Assembly: GCA_014904845.1 (NCBI GenBank) | Contig: MU119339.1 | Coordinates: 81,599 to 145,598 of the forward strand | DNA from: Acephala macrosclerotiorum | Taxonomy: Eukaryota > Ascomycota > Leotiomycetes > Helotiales > Mollisiaceae | Direction of reading: 5' to 3' | Length of the DNA stretch: 64,000 bases | In this document: one piece after another, positions 19,688-32,237 of the stretch | Numbering within the stretch: position 1 is the first letter of the stretch | How the letters are laid out: each line of letters begins with the position of its first letter | Notes under the pieces: model-generated | Told to the model about the DNA's origin: nothing | The model's database searches: none | What the model saw: only the letters and a program-made list of their open reading frames with translations | Program-made: the position numbers and the translations under genes

Positions 19688-22600
19688 TTCTCAAAATGAT
19701 CACTTTTAAGGGGCAAAAGAGTACACAAAGTCCTTGATTCTACCAGACATCTAGAGGACACCTTTTAATCATAGAATCCCAAAACACCAAGTGTTCCACG
19801 CCAATTCACGTGATTTAGGGCATCCTAGACCACCATTTTAACATCATTGTGAGGGATGGCGAATAGGGACCATGTTGGATTCAACCTGTAGTGCTAAAGC
19901 TCGCACATCGACTGCGAGAGGAGGCGTAAACGCAATAGGCATTTGGTCGCGTGTCAGATCATTGGATCTTCAATACCTCCCGCCGTGATTCACGGCAGAT
20001 GCTCAATATAGCCGGGGCTCTCGTTTTCGACGTCATTTTCGTCTCGGCATTCTCGTGTACTTCGTATTAGCAACGACGCATGGGAAGGATGCGACATGGC
20101 TCCATATCATGTATTTTGATCTGTTCGGGTAGGTCGGAGAATTTTGCAAGGCGCTTCCTTGTCGCCTTGGGTGGGGCGCATTCGTCTTGATCGAGTCTTC
20201 ATCGTTAGATACCATTTCTTTGCGCCCAAAATATTTTTTCCAATAGTCGTTGCTAGGCCAACGTTGGTTTGAATTCATAGGAAGGAGCTTCAAGTTCTGT
20301 CAACAGGTTCTCAGGTCTATCTTCACTCCATAGCGCTCGTATCGCTGTGCAATAGTGGCTCCTTGGCCCTCACCATGCCTCTAGCCTTCTTGCGTCCCTT
20401 CATTTGCTTGAGAATTTCGTTTCTATAATCTCGCTGTGCGTTTCAAGATGGAGCACACGCGCCAGCATGCATATAGTCGTGATATGAAGCACAAATTATT
20501 AGACATTATCTTACTTTTGGTTCCCAATATAATCTACAATCATCATGATTGATTCTGCCTCTCCGCCTCAACCAACTTCCTTTCACTTCGAAAATCCTAC
20601 ATTTTTGAAGATCGTTTCTGCTTCTCGAGTATATCCCACTTCTTCTGCCATGCATCCAGCCACTCCTTCGCACCAAGGATCCGTTCACTTTTCAGCCCAA
20701 CGGCACGTCTCTCGAAGTTGTATTTGCTTTGGATGTATCTGCGCAGCTTCGGTATCGCTAGAGGTACTCGGCTGAGGTTCGTCGTATTCAGTGTGTCTGT
20801 GCTTGGAGCATTGTACGGGTTGGGGGCATAATTTGCTTGAGGAGAACTTTGAATAGTCAATGATCTCCCACTGCGAGTGAGGGAGAGGTCGCGTGACTTA
20901 CTTCGAAGGTGTCCTTGCAAGTATCTCAGCCGATGTACACGCTTCCAGTAAGGGACTGGTGGGCTCTGATACTTGCATGACGAAAGCAACGAGCAAGGAC
21001 AACGATTTTTGAGGACCTACAAGGTATTTCGAACACGAGCACCTGTATGCAAGATATTCCAGACTTCAACAGTGCCTACTTAAGACATGTTTGAACTTGG
21101 AAACATATGGAAATTTTGTGCTCATTGCGGACCAAACCATAGCCACGTCACAGAAAGGCACCATGCAGTTTTCCATGTCGATTGACCAAGCCTTAGTGCT
21201 GACAAGAGTTTCCGCAAGATCTTGAAGGAGTCCCGACCGAGTGTTCTCATCGAGGACCAGGCATAGCAAGTCTGAATGACCAACGAGGCTCTCACAGTAC
21301 CGGATACCCACAGCTCGCTGTGCATAAAGGTAAGCTGGGCATTGAGGAAGCGGCGTTGTACAAGCCGTACTAGCGTAACTCTTCGCTGCTACCACACCAG
21401 TGGTTCCTGCGCAGATAGTGGCTGGGAAGAAGCCAAAGAGCCATTTTGGGACGTCGACAAGTTAAGGGTGCTAGAACTTTAGTTTGGTTGTGATACATTG
21501 GTTCGTTTGTTCACGATGATGCTATCCACGTGGTTACCATCTCAAGCTGTCACGGGAGATCGACAACCCTTCAGCCTCGCGAAACGGGAGGGCGCTTCAT
21601 GCAACCTCCCGTTCCAAATAGGGATGCATTGCTCGGCCATTACAGAAGCATTTTCCCAGCCAAATTGCTGTTCAGATTGCGAGTAAGAAACTCATTGTGT
21701 AGGAAATGCCAAGCTATCAAGTTCATCCTGCTGAGTAACAAGAGAAATTATAGTCGACTCGAGCTCCGGTAGGGCTGAGGAATTTCGCCACCCTTTGAGG
21801 CTGCAACACCTAGTCCTAATATCAACGATAATAACAGAAGATCGGATTTGCTGCCAGAATTCTCGAAGCATCCCGGATTCGTCTTCGTTCTTCCACAAAC
21901 CTCCCTGTCAAAATCCATGTCCTACATGGAGGGATTTTACGCACCAGTTATATTGAACGAACTCGCTACAAACATCATCGGTCAAGTATCTGTACTGCCA
22001 CTGGGATCTCACCTTACCCAAGCTACCCCACGCGGCTCTATAGCACACAAGCATGGACAAGCTAGGAACACTTCACATGTTGATTCTTCGTATCGGAGAA
22101 TACACTTGGGCCGAGGCTCACAACTTGACGACTAGACACCGCTATTTACTGTTTGATCAGTTCTCACGTTGTATCGGGACAAATCTTTCAGAACAAGGCG
22201 AACTTCTAAACGCCTGCGAGCATCAACTACACAAACTTCGTGCCCTTAGCTTGGGAGCCCTCGGGAAAATTACGAGCGAGATTTCTGCTTAGACCTTTTT
22301 CTTTAACTCATCGTCGTACATGAGCTTAGTGTGTATTCAAGGTCGAGGAAAGCGTCAGCTGTCCTTTTGAACACATACCCAAGCAGAAGCAAGAGCGGAA
22401 TCTCCAGCGGGGGCGGAGCTGAGCGGAACAGATTTCTTGGGGCCTTATGGTCCTGAGGAATATATGGGAGTTAAAAAGGTGCCTCGAGAACTTGTTTTCG
22501 AAATTTAAAGTACCTGCCACAAAATTTGTGAGCTACGGGATATGTCCTGGTGCGCGGACTCAACGTAAACGCATCACGTGCAGGACTCTCGCTTGTGAAT

Positions 22601-25178
22601 TCACCCCTTTCCGTGTAGGCCAGGCCATTCTGATTTCCAATCGCAGAAATTCCGTTCCACAGCAGCTGAGATGCAGCACATGTTCGTATCAATCCGATGT
22701 GATAGAATGTGGGAAGCATCTGCTAGTCTGGTTGTTTGTTGGTCTTTCCTCGGCGGCAGCTTTTGACTTTTACCTTTCACTAGATATAACGCAGTAAAAG
22801 ACCGAGCTGTCCAATCTCTGTAGCGGATTTGATATGCCCTAGCAAAATTGGGAGTTGAATGTGAGTAGACTTGGGGGCCAGGCCTGCGGCAGGACATTCG
22901 CTACCGAGCGTTACGATGTACAAGTATTCCACTTACCGCCTCGAAGGGATGGATCTTCGTGAAACACTATCACCGGGATCACGAGGAAAGCGCTAATAGA
23001 CTGCCCGCTTGCACGGTTTGCGGAGATGTGCATGCGGAAGTCGGTGAGGGTTGTGACAGATGGCCGGCCTTGAGGGACGTCATGTGGACTAGTAAGCTGA
23101 GCCGGCGAGGCGCATTTCACAGAAGACTTAAGGATCCCGAGTTTGAATAAGGTAGTGTGTGGTTGGGGAAGTTCTGCAGTAAGAAGCAATTGAGTCCTAA
23201 AGGGCTTTCCAGTTGCGTTTGCGTTACTGTTCTGAGAGAAGCGTTAGCGACGGCGTCGCTCGAGTTACATGTCAAGTCTGAGTGGAAAGCAGCGGCACTT
23301 TTCATGAAGCCTAGGGCTAGTAGAAGTATACCAACGCTTTGAATAACCAATGAAACTATGTCTACATGGGTTGAGGCACCTCACTTGAGATTTTTAGCTT
23401 GTGGAATGGTTCTGCGTGAGCGAAATTCGATGGAGGATGACCACTTCAATGGCGGTAGCAGATCGGTAGCCGTCGAGGACAGCTCCGAGCGAAATCTTGA
23501 GCCTCAAATTTCCCTACGAGTACCGCCCAATTTCCCAAATGTAACCAAAATGTGGCTTCTCTATTCGTCCCACCGCCATAGTGGCCCAACCCAGGGAGCA
23601 CCGTCACCGTTGAACAAGACGCCACAATCCGCTGTTGCGTTTGACAGACTCAGCCCTTCGTCCTAGAAGATCTCGTTGATCCACACAGTCGGTGATCAAT
23701 TCGGATCAAAACATACAGTTGATTTAATCCCGTGCCTGAAGGTTTTCTCAATTGCCGAGAGGAGAGAGTAGATTGCACCTGCTCAAACCCCGCGGCTTCG
23801 CCTGTCGTACTACCTAGGTTCTTCACAGAGATCAAGTCTTACGTAACTTCACTCCAACGGCAGGCATATAGCTCTTGAATGCGTTTACCCTAAGCCATTC
23901 AGGCTGTTCAGTGGTATCTAGACCGGCAATCATACTACGAGGAATGTTGATACACACTTACGAGGAAGAAGTAAGGATTCGAATTCGAGTTAGGTGGTGT
24001 CTGATTAGGACTTTTAGTCTCTGAGTTTTTTACCCCTGGATTGGGAAGCGTCAGGGAAACGATATCTCGAGTTACATGTCATATTTAAGAGTTTGTGTAT
24101 CTCTTCTCTTCTTCTTTTCCTTTTTGACGAGACCTTCGACGTCATACCTAGTGAAAGTAAAACCGATGTCGGTTCTCATTCCGAGAGCGGGAGGAGAGTG
24201 GAAGTTGTTGTGAGAGCGGAGCATAGCGGAAAGTTCTCAAGGAGCTCAGTGGCTACAAAGAGTACGTATTAGCTACAGGTCAGCCTTAGTCCTCTCGTCT
24301 CACCGAGGACGTCTCGAAGCCAACCTTACTTTCTCTTTCCCCCCACGAGAACCGTCCATCATCATCACAACGTAGCTCCTGACTTCGTCACACCAAGTCG
24401 CCGGCTCAGCCCGAGGCTTCGAACTTGATCGCGAGAACAAGATGCCGTCAACCGTTGCCAAGTCCGACAGACAGCGTCCACCTCCTGCTTCGCGGCACTG
24501 TTTCTCGAGGGGCCAGAGCTAGAGAAGAGCCCGAGAATTGGCGACATGAATTTTTCTTTATCGCAACTGGTCTTCCTATTACTTCATCGTTCCGGTGAAG
24601 TGGGTAAGTGCCCAGGACCTTCACTTACCGCTGTTGCGCCCCTTCAAGTGACATGACGGCACCTGGCGCTTGACCAGGGTTGAGTGCCGAGAAGGGTGCG
24701 GTGGTGGTACAGTAGTCTCGGGTTTCGGAACTGGTGAGGCTGATCTCATGGAAGCCGGGAGGCTGAGTGCATTGTTAAGCGTTATGGCTGAGAAGGACTT
24801 TCTGCATTTGAGCAGCCTCGTGGTCCTTCGAGTCTGACTGCTGAGTGCTACTGTTAAGTCCTTGCCAGTGAAGACCTGGAGGACTCTTGCCCGCTGTCTA
24901 GCTTTCAACTTGGTTGTGCACTTTACCTATCACAGCATGATGCGATAGAGCACTAAGACCGAAGCTTGTTTCGATGCTCAACCTTTGATTATGAGTATGT
25001 GTACAGTATGCTAGTATCTGCTTTTTTCGATATCTCGGGTATCAATTCTTTCCAAACCATCCAGAACTCCAAGAATGCATGTCAGCCCAATCCAAAATCT
25101 AGAATAGTACAGTATAGATATACAAAGAGTAAGAAAGATAAGCTTCCTCCTCTTTCACCTCTTCTACCTTATTAACAA
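19688..25178. other. 5.5-kb gene-poor region
   Basis: Apart from one doubtful gene at 20597-20978, I can support nothing. Open frames with some protein-like character are 22053-22292 (+; starts at an ATG, GEYTWAEAHNLTTRHRYLLF), 23117-23350 (-; hydrophobic start VGILLLALGFMKSAAAF but no in-frame ATG) and 24621-24908 (-; Arg-rich, ending at a GTAAGTG donor). None has a recognised family or a joinable partner. No tandem or inverted repeats were noticed. Confidence 0.4.
20597..20978 (-). CDS. small hypothetical protein, doubtful
   Basis: Possible two-exon gene of 83 aa: exon 1 20902-20978 from the ATG of MQVSEPTSPLL, a 130-bp intron with a good donor (GTAAGT) and acceptor (CCTCAG), and exon 2 20597-20771. 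Phases agree. The product is basic and helical in its second half (IPKLRRYIQSKYNFERRAVG, EWLDAWQKKWDILEKQKR). I recognise no family. The consensus splice sites and the charged, helical composition are the only support. Confidence 0.35.
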
Positions 25179-28100
25179 CTACCTCTCGTCTTCCTGATCC
25201 TTTCCCTTCTCACTCCTAACCCTTTTTCCCCTCCCTCTCGCTTCTCCATCTTCTTCGTCATCCTCCTCATCCACATCTTCCCTTCCCCCTCTCCCACTCC
25301 TCCCACAATCAACACCATGTTTCTCCCTCCTATGACTCCTCAAATTATCACTCCGCGTAAACGTACTCTTACAACCCGAGATTTTGCATTTATAGATTTT
25401 GCGTTTTGATTCAGAGGGGTGTTGGGTTCGTTTGTGGCGCCGGAGATTGGAGGCGAACCATTTTTCGTCGCCGGTGGGGATGTAGCCGCAGTGGCAGCGG
25501 AGGGCTGAGGAAGAGGAGGAGTTCGGCGTGGACTTGAAGCTGCTGTTCGGTGTCGGTATGGGTGATGGTTGGACTTGGGGTTGAGGTGGTGGAGGGAATG
25601 GTGAGGGGTGGGCTGGGCTTGAGGAGATTGGTGTTGGGTGAGGTGTTGGTGGAATGTTTGGATTTGAGCTTGACGTTGTAGAGGCGGCTCGGTCGTGAGA
25701 GGGTGGTATCGCGAAAGGCAAGAGGTGACTCTGGTTCGAAGTTGGAAGAGACATTGGTTGTGGTGGGATACTCGCAATTGGGACACTAAGGGTGTTGAAG
25801 CTGGCATGATGATGACTGGTTGAAGCTTGGCTCAGAATTTCATCCAGATCCCGAGCAAGTGCTGTGGCTGAAGCATCACCTTTTTGGCCAGGTTCGCAGT
25901 CAAGATTGAGCAGCATATCTTCGTCGAATAGATATTGCTCCTGAATATGAGATTGATGGGCTCCATAGTCGTTGTTGTAGTTCTCTTCGGGAAGTAAGCG
26001 CTTGATTTCTGCTATGTCTCTTATGTGGTATGCGGTTCGAGGGTTCTTGCTTCGAGATTCTTCTGCATAGAGAATATCGCAGAGATTGGCTACATGATTC
26101 GCGAATCTGCCGTATGCTGCGTCTGATTGAGAAGCAAGCTGATTCAATTAGCATTTGATTTCACGATGAACTTATATTGGACTCACCTTGCCAGCGAAGA
26201 TCAAGTCCAGCTCCAAGCTTCGAACACTGGTTATTTGACCCTGCATGAGCCGTCTTTCCACGCTTACGACATCCTCGATAAAGCCCTCTATCCCCGACTT
26301 CTTGATCAGTTCGTCGATGACCTGAGTCTTGGCCTTTCGTTCAAAGCTTGCTTGCATGAAGTCAAAGCCGCGATTTAAGGGATCTTCCAAGTCGTCATTG
26401 CTTCCTAGTGATTCGAAAACTACTGAGTGTTAGCAATCTTTCATGCGAGGAATATATTTTCAACTTGCCATCCAGAAAGTGCTTGCAGCTTTCAAATAAC
26501 AGTCTCTGCTTCTCAGGAGCTGCACCAACTTTAGACAAGCCGCTGATGCTGGCAGCATCAAGTGGTTGCCAAACAGCCTGAGCAATCTGCAGATATAGCT
26601 GCTGTTGTCTTTCTGATGGCAACTCCTGCACCCATGTCAAAGAATCCTGGAACCAAGCCTCGGTTTCCACTTTCGCTTCGTCCTGGTCTACTGCAATTGC
26701 CAAAGCAAAAGCAATGTGCATAAACGCGAAGACTTGTATGATTGCGGTCGGATTTCGGCCTTCCAGAATTCCTTGCAACACATCCAGTCCAAGGGAGACC
26801 AGTGATGTCCTCGACATTGCCAACAGTTCTTGGGTAATGGAGGTGCTTGGAAGCTCTTTCAAAGCAGCCTTCGTGTGATCGATGTGTTCATCAAGGACTT
26901 CAGAGAAAGATTGCACTAAGTCCGAAGCATTACGCCAATGTGGAGAGACTGGCTTAGGTCGTTCCGAGATGGGACACCTGCTGGCGGAGTGTGTTGTACT
27001 CGAGCTATTTGACCTACTCACAGTCACATCCTGTGCCATAACAGATGGGATTGATGGCATTGACATAGGCCCCGACAAAACGGCACCGCTGATCCAGTCC
27101 TGAGAGATCTGTCCAATCTCACGCTTCTTCCCTTTATCTCTTATGCTCCCACTCATGCTCCCAAATGGCGCAAGGCCAGTGATCGAATAGTCCCAAGCAG
27201 ATGGTGCCGTATATGAGGTGGCACTCGTATAACCAGAGTCCACGGTGGAGAATGTGTTTCCGGTCTCGTCGCTGTCAGTGGGAGATATTTCCAGCGAGCT
27301 GTAGTCGAATCCACCAGAAGCACTCAGGGGGGATATAACCGTGGCTGATAGAGGAGGGTCATTCCAATTCGAACCATTCGACTGAAAGCTTTGCGTTGGC
27401 TTCGCATGTGGTGCATGTGGACTGGAAGATGAGCAAGAGGTATCTAATGAAAGCCTTGGTGGCCTGGGGGACTCGGTCTGTGGCTTTGTCGTCGATAACG
27501 TTGAATCATCCCATTCTTCGAAATATAGATTATCAGCCCAATTCTCGGACCCTACACCGAGTTCCACCGGACACTCCGTTCCCATCATCTCCGATACATA
27601 GCTGTCAGCAGCAAGTTCATGAGATGCAGCACTGAAGTCAGCAGGCATTTCGCGAACCACGCAGTCGTCTGGGAGTTCCTGGGCGTGCTGATACCGATCA
27701 AAGTCCATCGGACTGTGGAAGTCTGCATGCTCTGAGATGTTGGAAAGGTCCTTTCCATTTCTGAAGACATCGGGATCATACGTTCGATGCGGTCTAGCTC
27801 CAAGCTTTGAGAAGATTTTCTTTGCGACGGATGAAATGCGTTCTGTCCTGGAAGGAGCTCCTTGACATCGTCGGCACTTGAAATTTCCCACCCGTTCCGG
27901 CTTCTGACAATGGAAGCACCAGTACAGCCCTTTCGAGAGATGAGGGCAATTGTACACGTGCTTTAACATTTCCTCCTGGGACTTGAACACCTCTCGGCAC
28001 CACAGTAGAGGACAGGTCCGTCGTTCGTCGTCGGTGATTGATTCATCGGTATATTTGCGAGTGTACGCTACCCAGGCTAAGAAGCGAAGATGTGATGACT

Positions 28101-28342
28101 TGTGCTTTGGAAAGTTGCGCGTCCTGAACAGATATTAGTGATCTATATTTGATGGCAATTGGCAAGCCTTACACGCAAGATTCGTGAACCTCATAATCCG
28201 ACGGATCAATATCTGAACAGGATGACCTCGCTGATGCGATTGTGTTGGCACGAGAAGGTCGTGGCACTTGTGGGACTTTGACCACACTAATTTCGTCGTC
28301 GCCGTTGGCGAACGAACGTTGGCTGCGACTCCGCTTGAACAT
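25179..28342 (-). CDS. C2H2 zinc-finger transcription factor, 1005 aa
   Basis: Four exons: 28173-28342, 26469-28123, 26187-26419 and 25179-26138, with agreeing phases. The N-terminal part has a finger-like unit (CPLLWCREVFKSQEEMLKHV, then YNCPH) followed by two CxxC pairs (CFHC and CRRC) within about 40 residues. The middle is long, acidic and Ser-rich (activation/disordered region), then comes a helical stretch (FIEDVVSVERRLMQGQI, YGRFANHVANLCDIL). The C-terminus has two C2H2 units, CHCGYIPTGDEKWFASNL with RRHKRTQH and CKISGCKSTFTRSDNL with RSHRREKH, then an acidic/basic tail. DNA binding and regulation in the nucleus are expected; targets are unknown. Intron 2 uses a GC donor (G/GCAAGT). 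Intron 3's acceptor is placed at 26139-26140 to keep frame into LASQSDAAYGRF. The ATG at 28342 is the first in frame. Confidence 0.85.
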
Positions 28343-29966
28343 CGTGAAGTCCTTCGATCAAAACACGGGAATTGCTGTCGTCAATGTTTGGTGCCTTGCA
28401 ACGAACACTGGTGATTCAACCGGATGATGGCAAAAGAACTTCCCATATTGCCACGACACGGTATGTATAAGTCCTCGCGCTCGTGGAGGAGCACAGCGCA
28501 GTAGGACTCTTGAAGGACTTCGTTTTTCTCGAGGTGCAGCCTCACGCACGTGAATTGATGGTGGGGGCAGCAGGTAAGGCTCACCGAGTCGAGTCAATTT
28601 GCTAAGACTTCGTACTCTCACCTAAGAGGACAGACTACCGAAGCCTGTTGGTTCCGGATCGTAGCCTGGCCTATGAGTCTGCACATCTGTTGTGTTTTCG
28701 CGAGGTGTTGTCAGCTTCAAGGCCCAGTCCTGATGGTTGCCTTGTGGCGCCTCACCGACGCTCCCCTCGCAAGGCAGACTGCTAGGGCTGACCGATGCCA
28801 ACAAACCTGTCCACAACGAACATCTGTCGTCTGTCGTCTGTCGTCTGTCGGTAGTTGCATCGCCGAGTCTTGGGGGCCATGGCGGCATCAAGAGATAATG
28901 CACTGAGACTGAAGCATCTCATCCGGACAGTTCTCTGTCTTCACCAGATTCTGCGTCCCCAGGACTCCGAAGCGTCGACGGACTTTGAGAAACTGTAGAA
29001 AGTCGGTCTTGAAAGAGATGCGAACATTATTGCTAGGACTGTGGCCGTGATAACAATAATCGGACGATGTCGATTGAGCTGGCCCCATTCTGAGGTTGAT
29101 TGTTCGTGCTGCAAGCAGCGAGATGAGCCATCTCGAGCTCATCCTTTGAAGGAGGAGACTGATGGCATAGATATACCAGTGGATCATCACCGTGTATTAC
29201 ATTCCCTATTATTAGAGTATTCCTCGACTCTATTTCTGTATCCATTCTCAAGCCCATCTTGTCTCAAGATCTCCTCGGGAGGCAAACTTGCGGCCCTCAT
29301 TGAAATAAATGCACCTCTCAGAGTTGAAGCTTCTGCCATCGGATCGCAACTTCCAGGACTCTCCAAGGATTCGGTGTCTGAAGGCTGCAGGACTCGGTGA
29401 AGGAGGGTTGTGAGTGGCTGTGAGTGGTTTGTGATGCAGCGCGAGGCAGCGAATGGTTTGCGATCAGAAAGTGGTGGGGACGAAGCGAGAAGACTGGTTG
29501 TGGGGTCCAGAAGGTAATTGAGAAGCACAACAGAATGAGGCCTCTGGAAACAAGGGGAATATGATCATAAAACCTGTTCTGGATCGAGCAAACTAGGAAA
29601 GAGAAGCGGCTTGAGAGGGAAAGTCCGAAGAGATCACAAGGAAAGACACGTGCTTTACACGTGACTGAGACGCCTCTGATGTGAGTGGTGGAGTCTGTTC
29701 CCTGGAAAGGAGAGGGTGGTTTTTTGTTGCACATCGCAAAACCTGCCCAACTTCCCAAGCCAACCAAATGCCCTCATGATGCAGGGGTCTAGAACAACCT
29801 CTATATCCAACCTCAATATCACCCCTCCCAACCTCCTCCATATGAAAGATGAAGATAACTAAATCCTCCCTCAAACCCAAATGTCGTCAAACACTCGTAC
29901 CAACTATCCATCATCCCTAAAGGTAACAAGACTCTTCTGAGTCTCAAACTCACGCTCGCTCACAAC
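28343..29966. other. 1.6-kb intergenic region
   Basis: Promoter side of the zinc-finger gene. It includes a short tandem repeat of four 7-mers (CTGTCGT type) at 28823-28850. Several open frames on the minus strand (for example 29187-29528 and 29318-29767) overlap each other and resemble nothing known. A CACGTG palindrome occurs at 29646-29651, alone not informative. Confidence 0.45.
28823..28850. repeat. 7-bp microsatellite, four units
   Basis: Four consecutive copies of CTGTCGT, the last ending in G instead of T. It lies about 480 bp upstream of the zinc-finger gene's start codon. Likely a neutral slippage repeat. Confidence 0.85.
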
Positions 29967-30260
29967 ATGGCGGACCCTCCTAGAATACCTCCTCCACTTC
30001 AATCACCGACACAACTTACTAACACTTCCTCACGAACTGTCATCCTCCCCGATGGACGCGCACTTAACTATGCAATCCACGGAAAACCGCTTTTCCCTGA
30101 ATCAAATGTGCTCATCATACTCCATCTCAACGACTTCCTAGCTGGGCCGAGGAAATTTCTCGATTTAGAATTCGGAGGTGCGGTGGGGATAACTAGCAAC
30201 AAATGTCTGTCACATGTGCAAATTGGGAGCTCGAGTTCGTGGGTATATGGTCAGAATTAG
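29967..30260 (+). pseudogene. alpha/beta-hydrolase N-terminal remnant
   Basis: An ATG frame of 97 aa reads SRTVILPDGRALNYAIHGK followed by VLIILHLNDFLAGPRKFLDL. This is the first two beta strands of a fungal alpha/beta-hydrolase (usual pattern LPDGRxLxYxxxG then a hydrophobic strand). The GxSxG nucleophile elbow, acid and His regions are absent: downstream the frame loses similarity and stops, and no continuation is seen before the amine oxidase gene's 3' end. The oxyanion motif expected after the second strand (HGxPG) is degraded to HLNDF. It is most likely a truncated gene copy rather than a working enzyme. Confidence 0.5.
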
Positions 30261-30533
30261 GGGCAAGTTCTAAATCAAACCCATCCATCCATGAAGCTCA
30301 TCACCAAAGAAAGTCGTAAACACGCATGACGAAAAATCAAACGAATGAGGCGGGAACCCGAAACCATGCGGGATTGGGACCAGAGAACGCAAGAACATCA
30401 CGCAAACCAAGACTCGCATCAAAATAGAAACTATCACATCTCCATACCATCTTCACCAATGAAAATCTACCAGTCCATATGCTCCAGTGACCTACCTCAT
30501 CTTGTCCATTTTATAAGACTCAAGAGAGTGAAA

Positions 30534-32237
30534 TCAAGGACTCACGGAGCGAAGATTTGTGTCTTGGCCATCCCAAGTCATGCCAAACACACCAAGTAGA
30601 TTCCGAGCAGCGATCTCTCCAGTCTCAAAGGCGCCGTGCACACATCCATTGCCCATCTCGATGCAATGCTCTCCGGCAAACTGAAGTCGAAGGTCCCTGT
30701 GCTCGTCCAGAGCATCCACGAGAATGCCAGGCTCGTCGCCCTTCTTTTCGACAGAATAAGAACCGAAGCCAGCGAGTGGGTCAGAGGTCCAGGCCGTAGT
30801 CTCGAGATGACTGTAGGGTGGAAGGTCCTTATATGGCTCCGTGCGCATTAGCTTGAAGAGAGGCTCGAAGAATGCATATACTTCTGCCTTACCATTCGGT
30901 GTCTGGTACAGAGCTTCAATGCGTTGGGTCAACGGCTCAGCGATTTGGATGCAGAGTTCTGTTTTGCCGGACATGATCCAGAGATTGCTAGTGACGGTGG
31001 CATAAGATAGGATGCTGGATTCATCGATAGGCGTTCCTGGGGCGAGTGGGGTTGGATAGTAGATGAATTGATCGTTATCCTTGGGCCAGAAAACTTCTTC
31101 AAACTCGATGAACACTTTGCCGAGGGCACCATAGGAGAAGGCCTTGATACCGGATTGGATTGATGCTGGCATTGGAGGCGAGAAGTTGATCATATCTCGG
31201 CGGAGACAGCCAAGAGGGACGGTTACAATCACAGCATCTCCAGTATAGCGGTGGCCGGATTGAGTTGTGACGACGCTAGAGTTGTCAGAATAGCCCCATT
31301 GGATGTCTGTAACGACCTCGCCCATCTTGATCATGTTGGGATTCTTCAGAAGTGGCTTGGCAGTCCAGTCAACAATCTTGTCGTAGCCACCTTTCATGTA
31401 GAGATTTCGCTCCGTCATGAAGTAGCTGAGATGCTTGGCAGAAGCCTCTTCGATGCTGGTACCGATCCACAGTTCCACTTCCCTAGTAGCTTGCGGTGCC
31501 CACTTGCGTTCGGAGGCCGTGATGAGCGGATGATTCTGGACGAACTCGTCGACGAAGTCCTTGACGGTTCGGTCTGGTGCACCGGGGTTTTCGTCGTAGT
31601 ACCACTCAATGTAATCGGCAAACTCATCAGCAACCTTCTTCGCTTTGAACTGAGCTCCAGCTCGGCCATCTCGAGTGTAGTACAAAGGAGTTCCGTCATC
31701 GTAGTAGTACTCGATCGATAGCTTGGGAATCAGTTGGACCAGCTTGTTCTGAGAAGTTTCATGCATCCACGCAGCACCTAGATAGAGAATGTGAGCATAA
31801 CCTTGCCGAGGAGAGGGTAAACAACCCACATTGTGTGGTCAAGCACATGGCACGTGCCCAACCACCCACAATTGAAGATATTGTCTTTTCTAGGTAAATT
31901 TACCAATGTCTCTGGCGGCCTTTCCATTCTTACGACTGGTGAAGATCCGACCACCGATGCGATCTGCTCTTCCTTCCAGAATGGTGACGGCGATGCCGTG
32001 GCGCTGTAGAACCGATGCGGCGCGCAGTCCTGAGATACCTGCGCCGATGACAACGACATGCGGCTGCTTCTTAGGCAGGGTGAGGTTGGACTTTTCAAGT
32101 GAGCCGTTGAGAGCGGAGATCACGGCAGCACGCGCGTTGGACATCTGAGTGTCCGAAATAATTCCGTTTTGATTTTGATGACGGTTTATTTCGTTTTGAT
32201 TTAAAGCGCCAGGAAGAAATGTGGATAGAATTGACAT
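30534..32237 (-). CDS. flavin-containing amine oxidase (polyamine/monoamine oxidase family)
   Basis: Two exons, 31904-32237 and 30534-31777, 525 aa; the 126-bp phase-1 intron has GTAAAT and ATCTAG borders and joins ARDIG to AAWMHE. The N-terminal Rossmann motif VVVIGAGISGLRAASVL lies at about residues 61-77, Glu89 is the expected FAD-ribose ligand, and GGRIFT (96-101) is the second GG motif. Later landmarks are GDAVIVTVPLGCLRR, then SFSPPMP-like NFSPPMP, and the C-terminal FAD-binding LQFAGEHC with GCVHGAFETGEIAARNLL. The enzyme should oxidise a primary or secondary amine to aldehyde or imine with release of H2O2. No signal peptide and no PTS1 are present, so it is probably cytosolic. Substrate cannot be decided; a divergently oriented MFS transporter lies 1.6 kb away. 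Confidence 0.9.
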
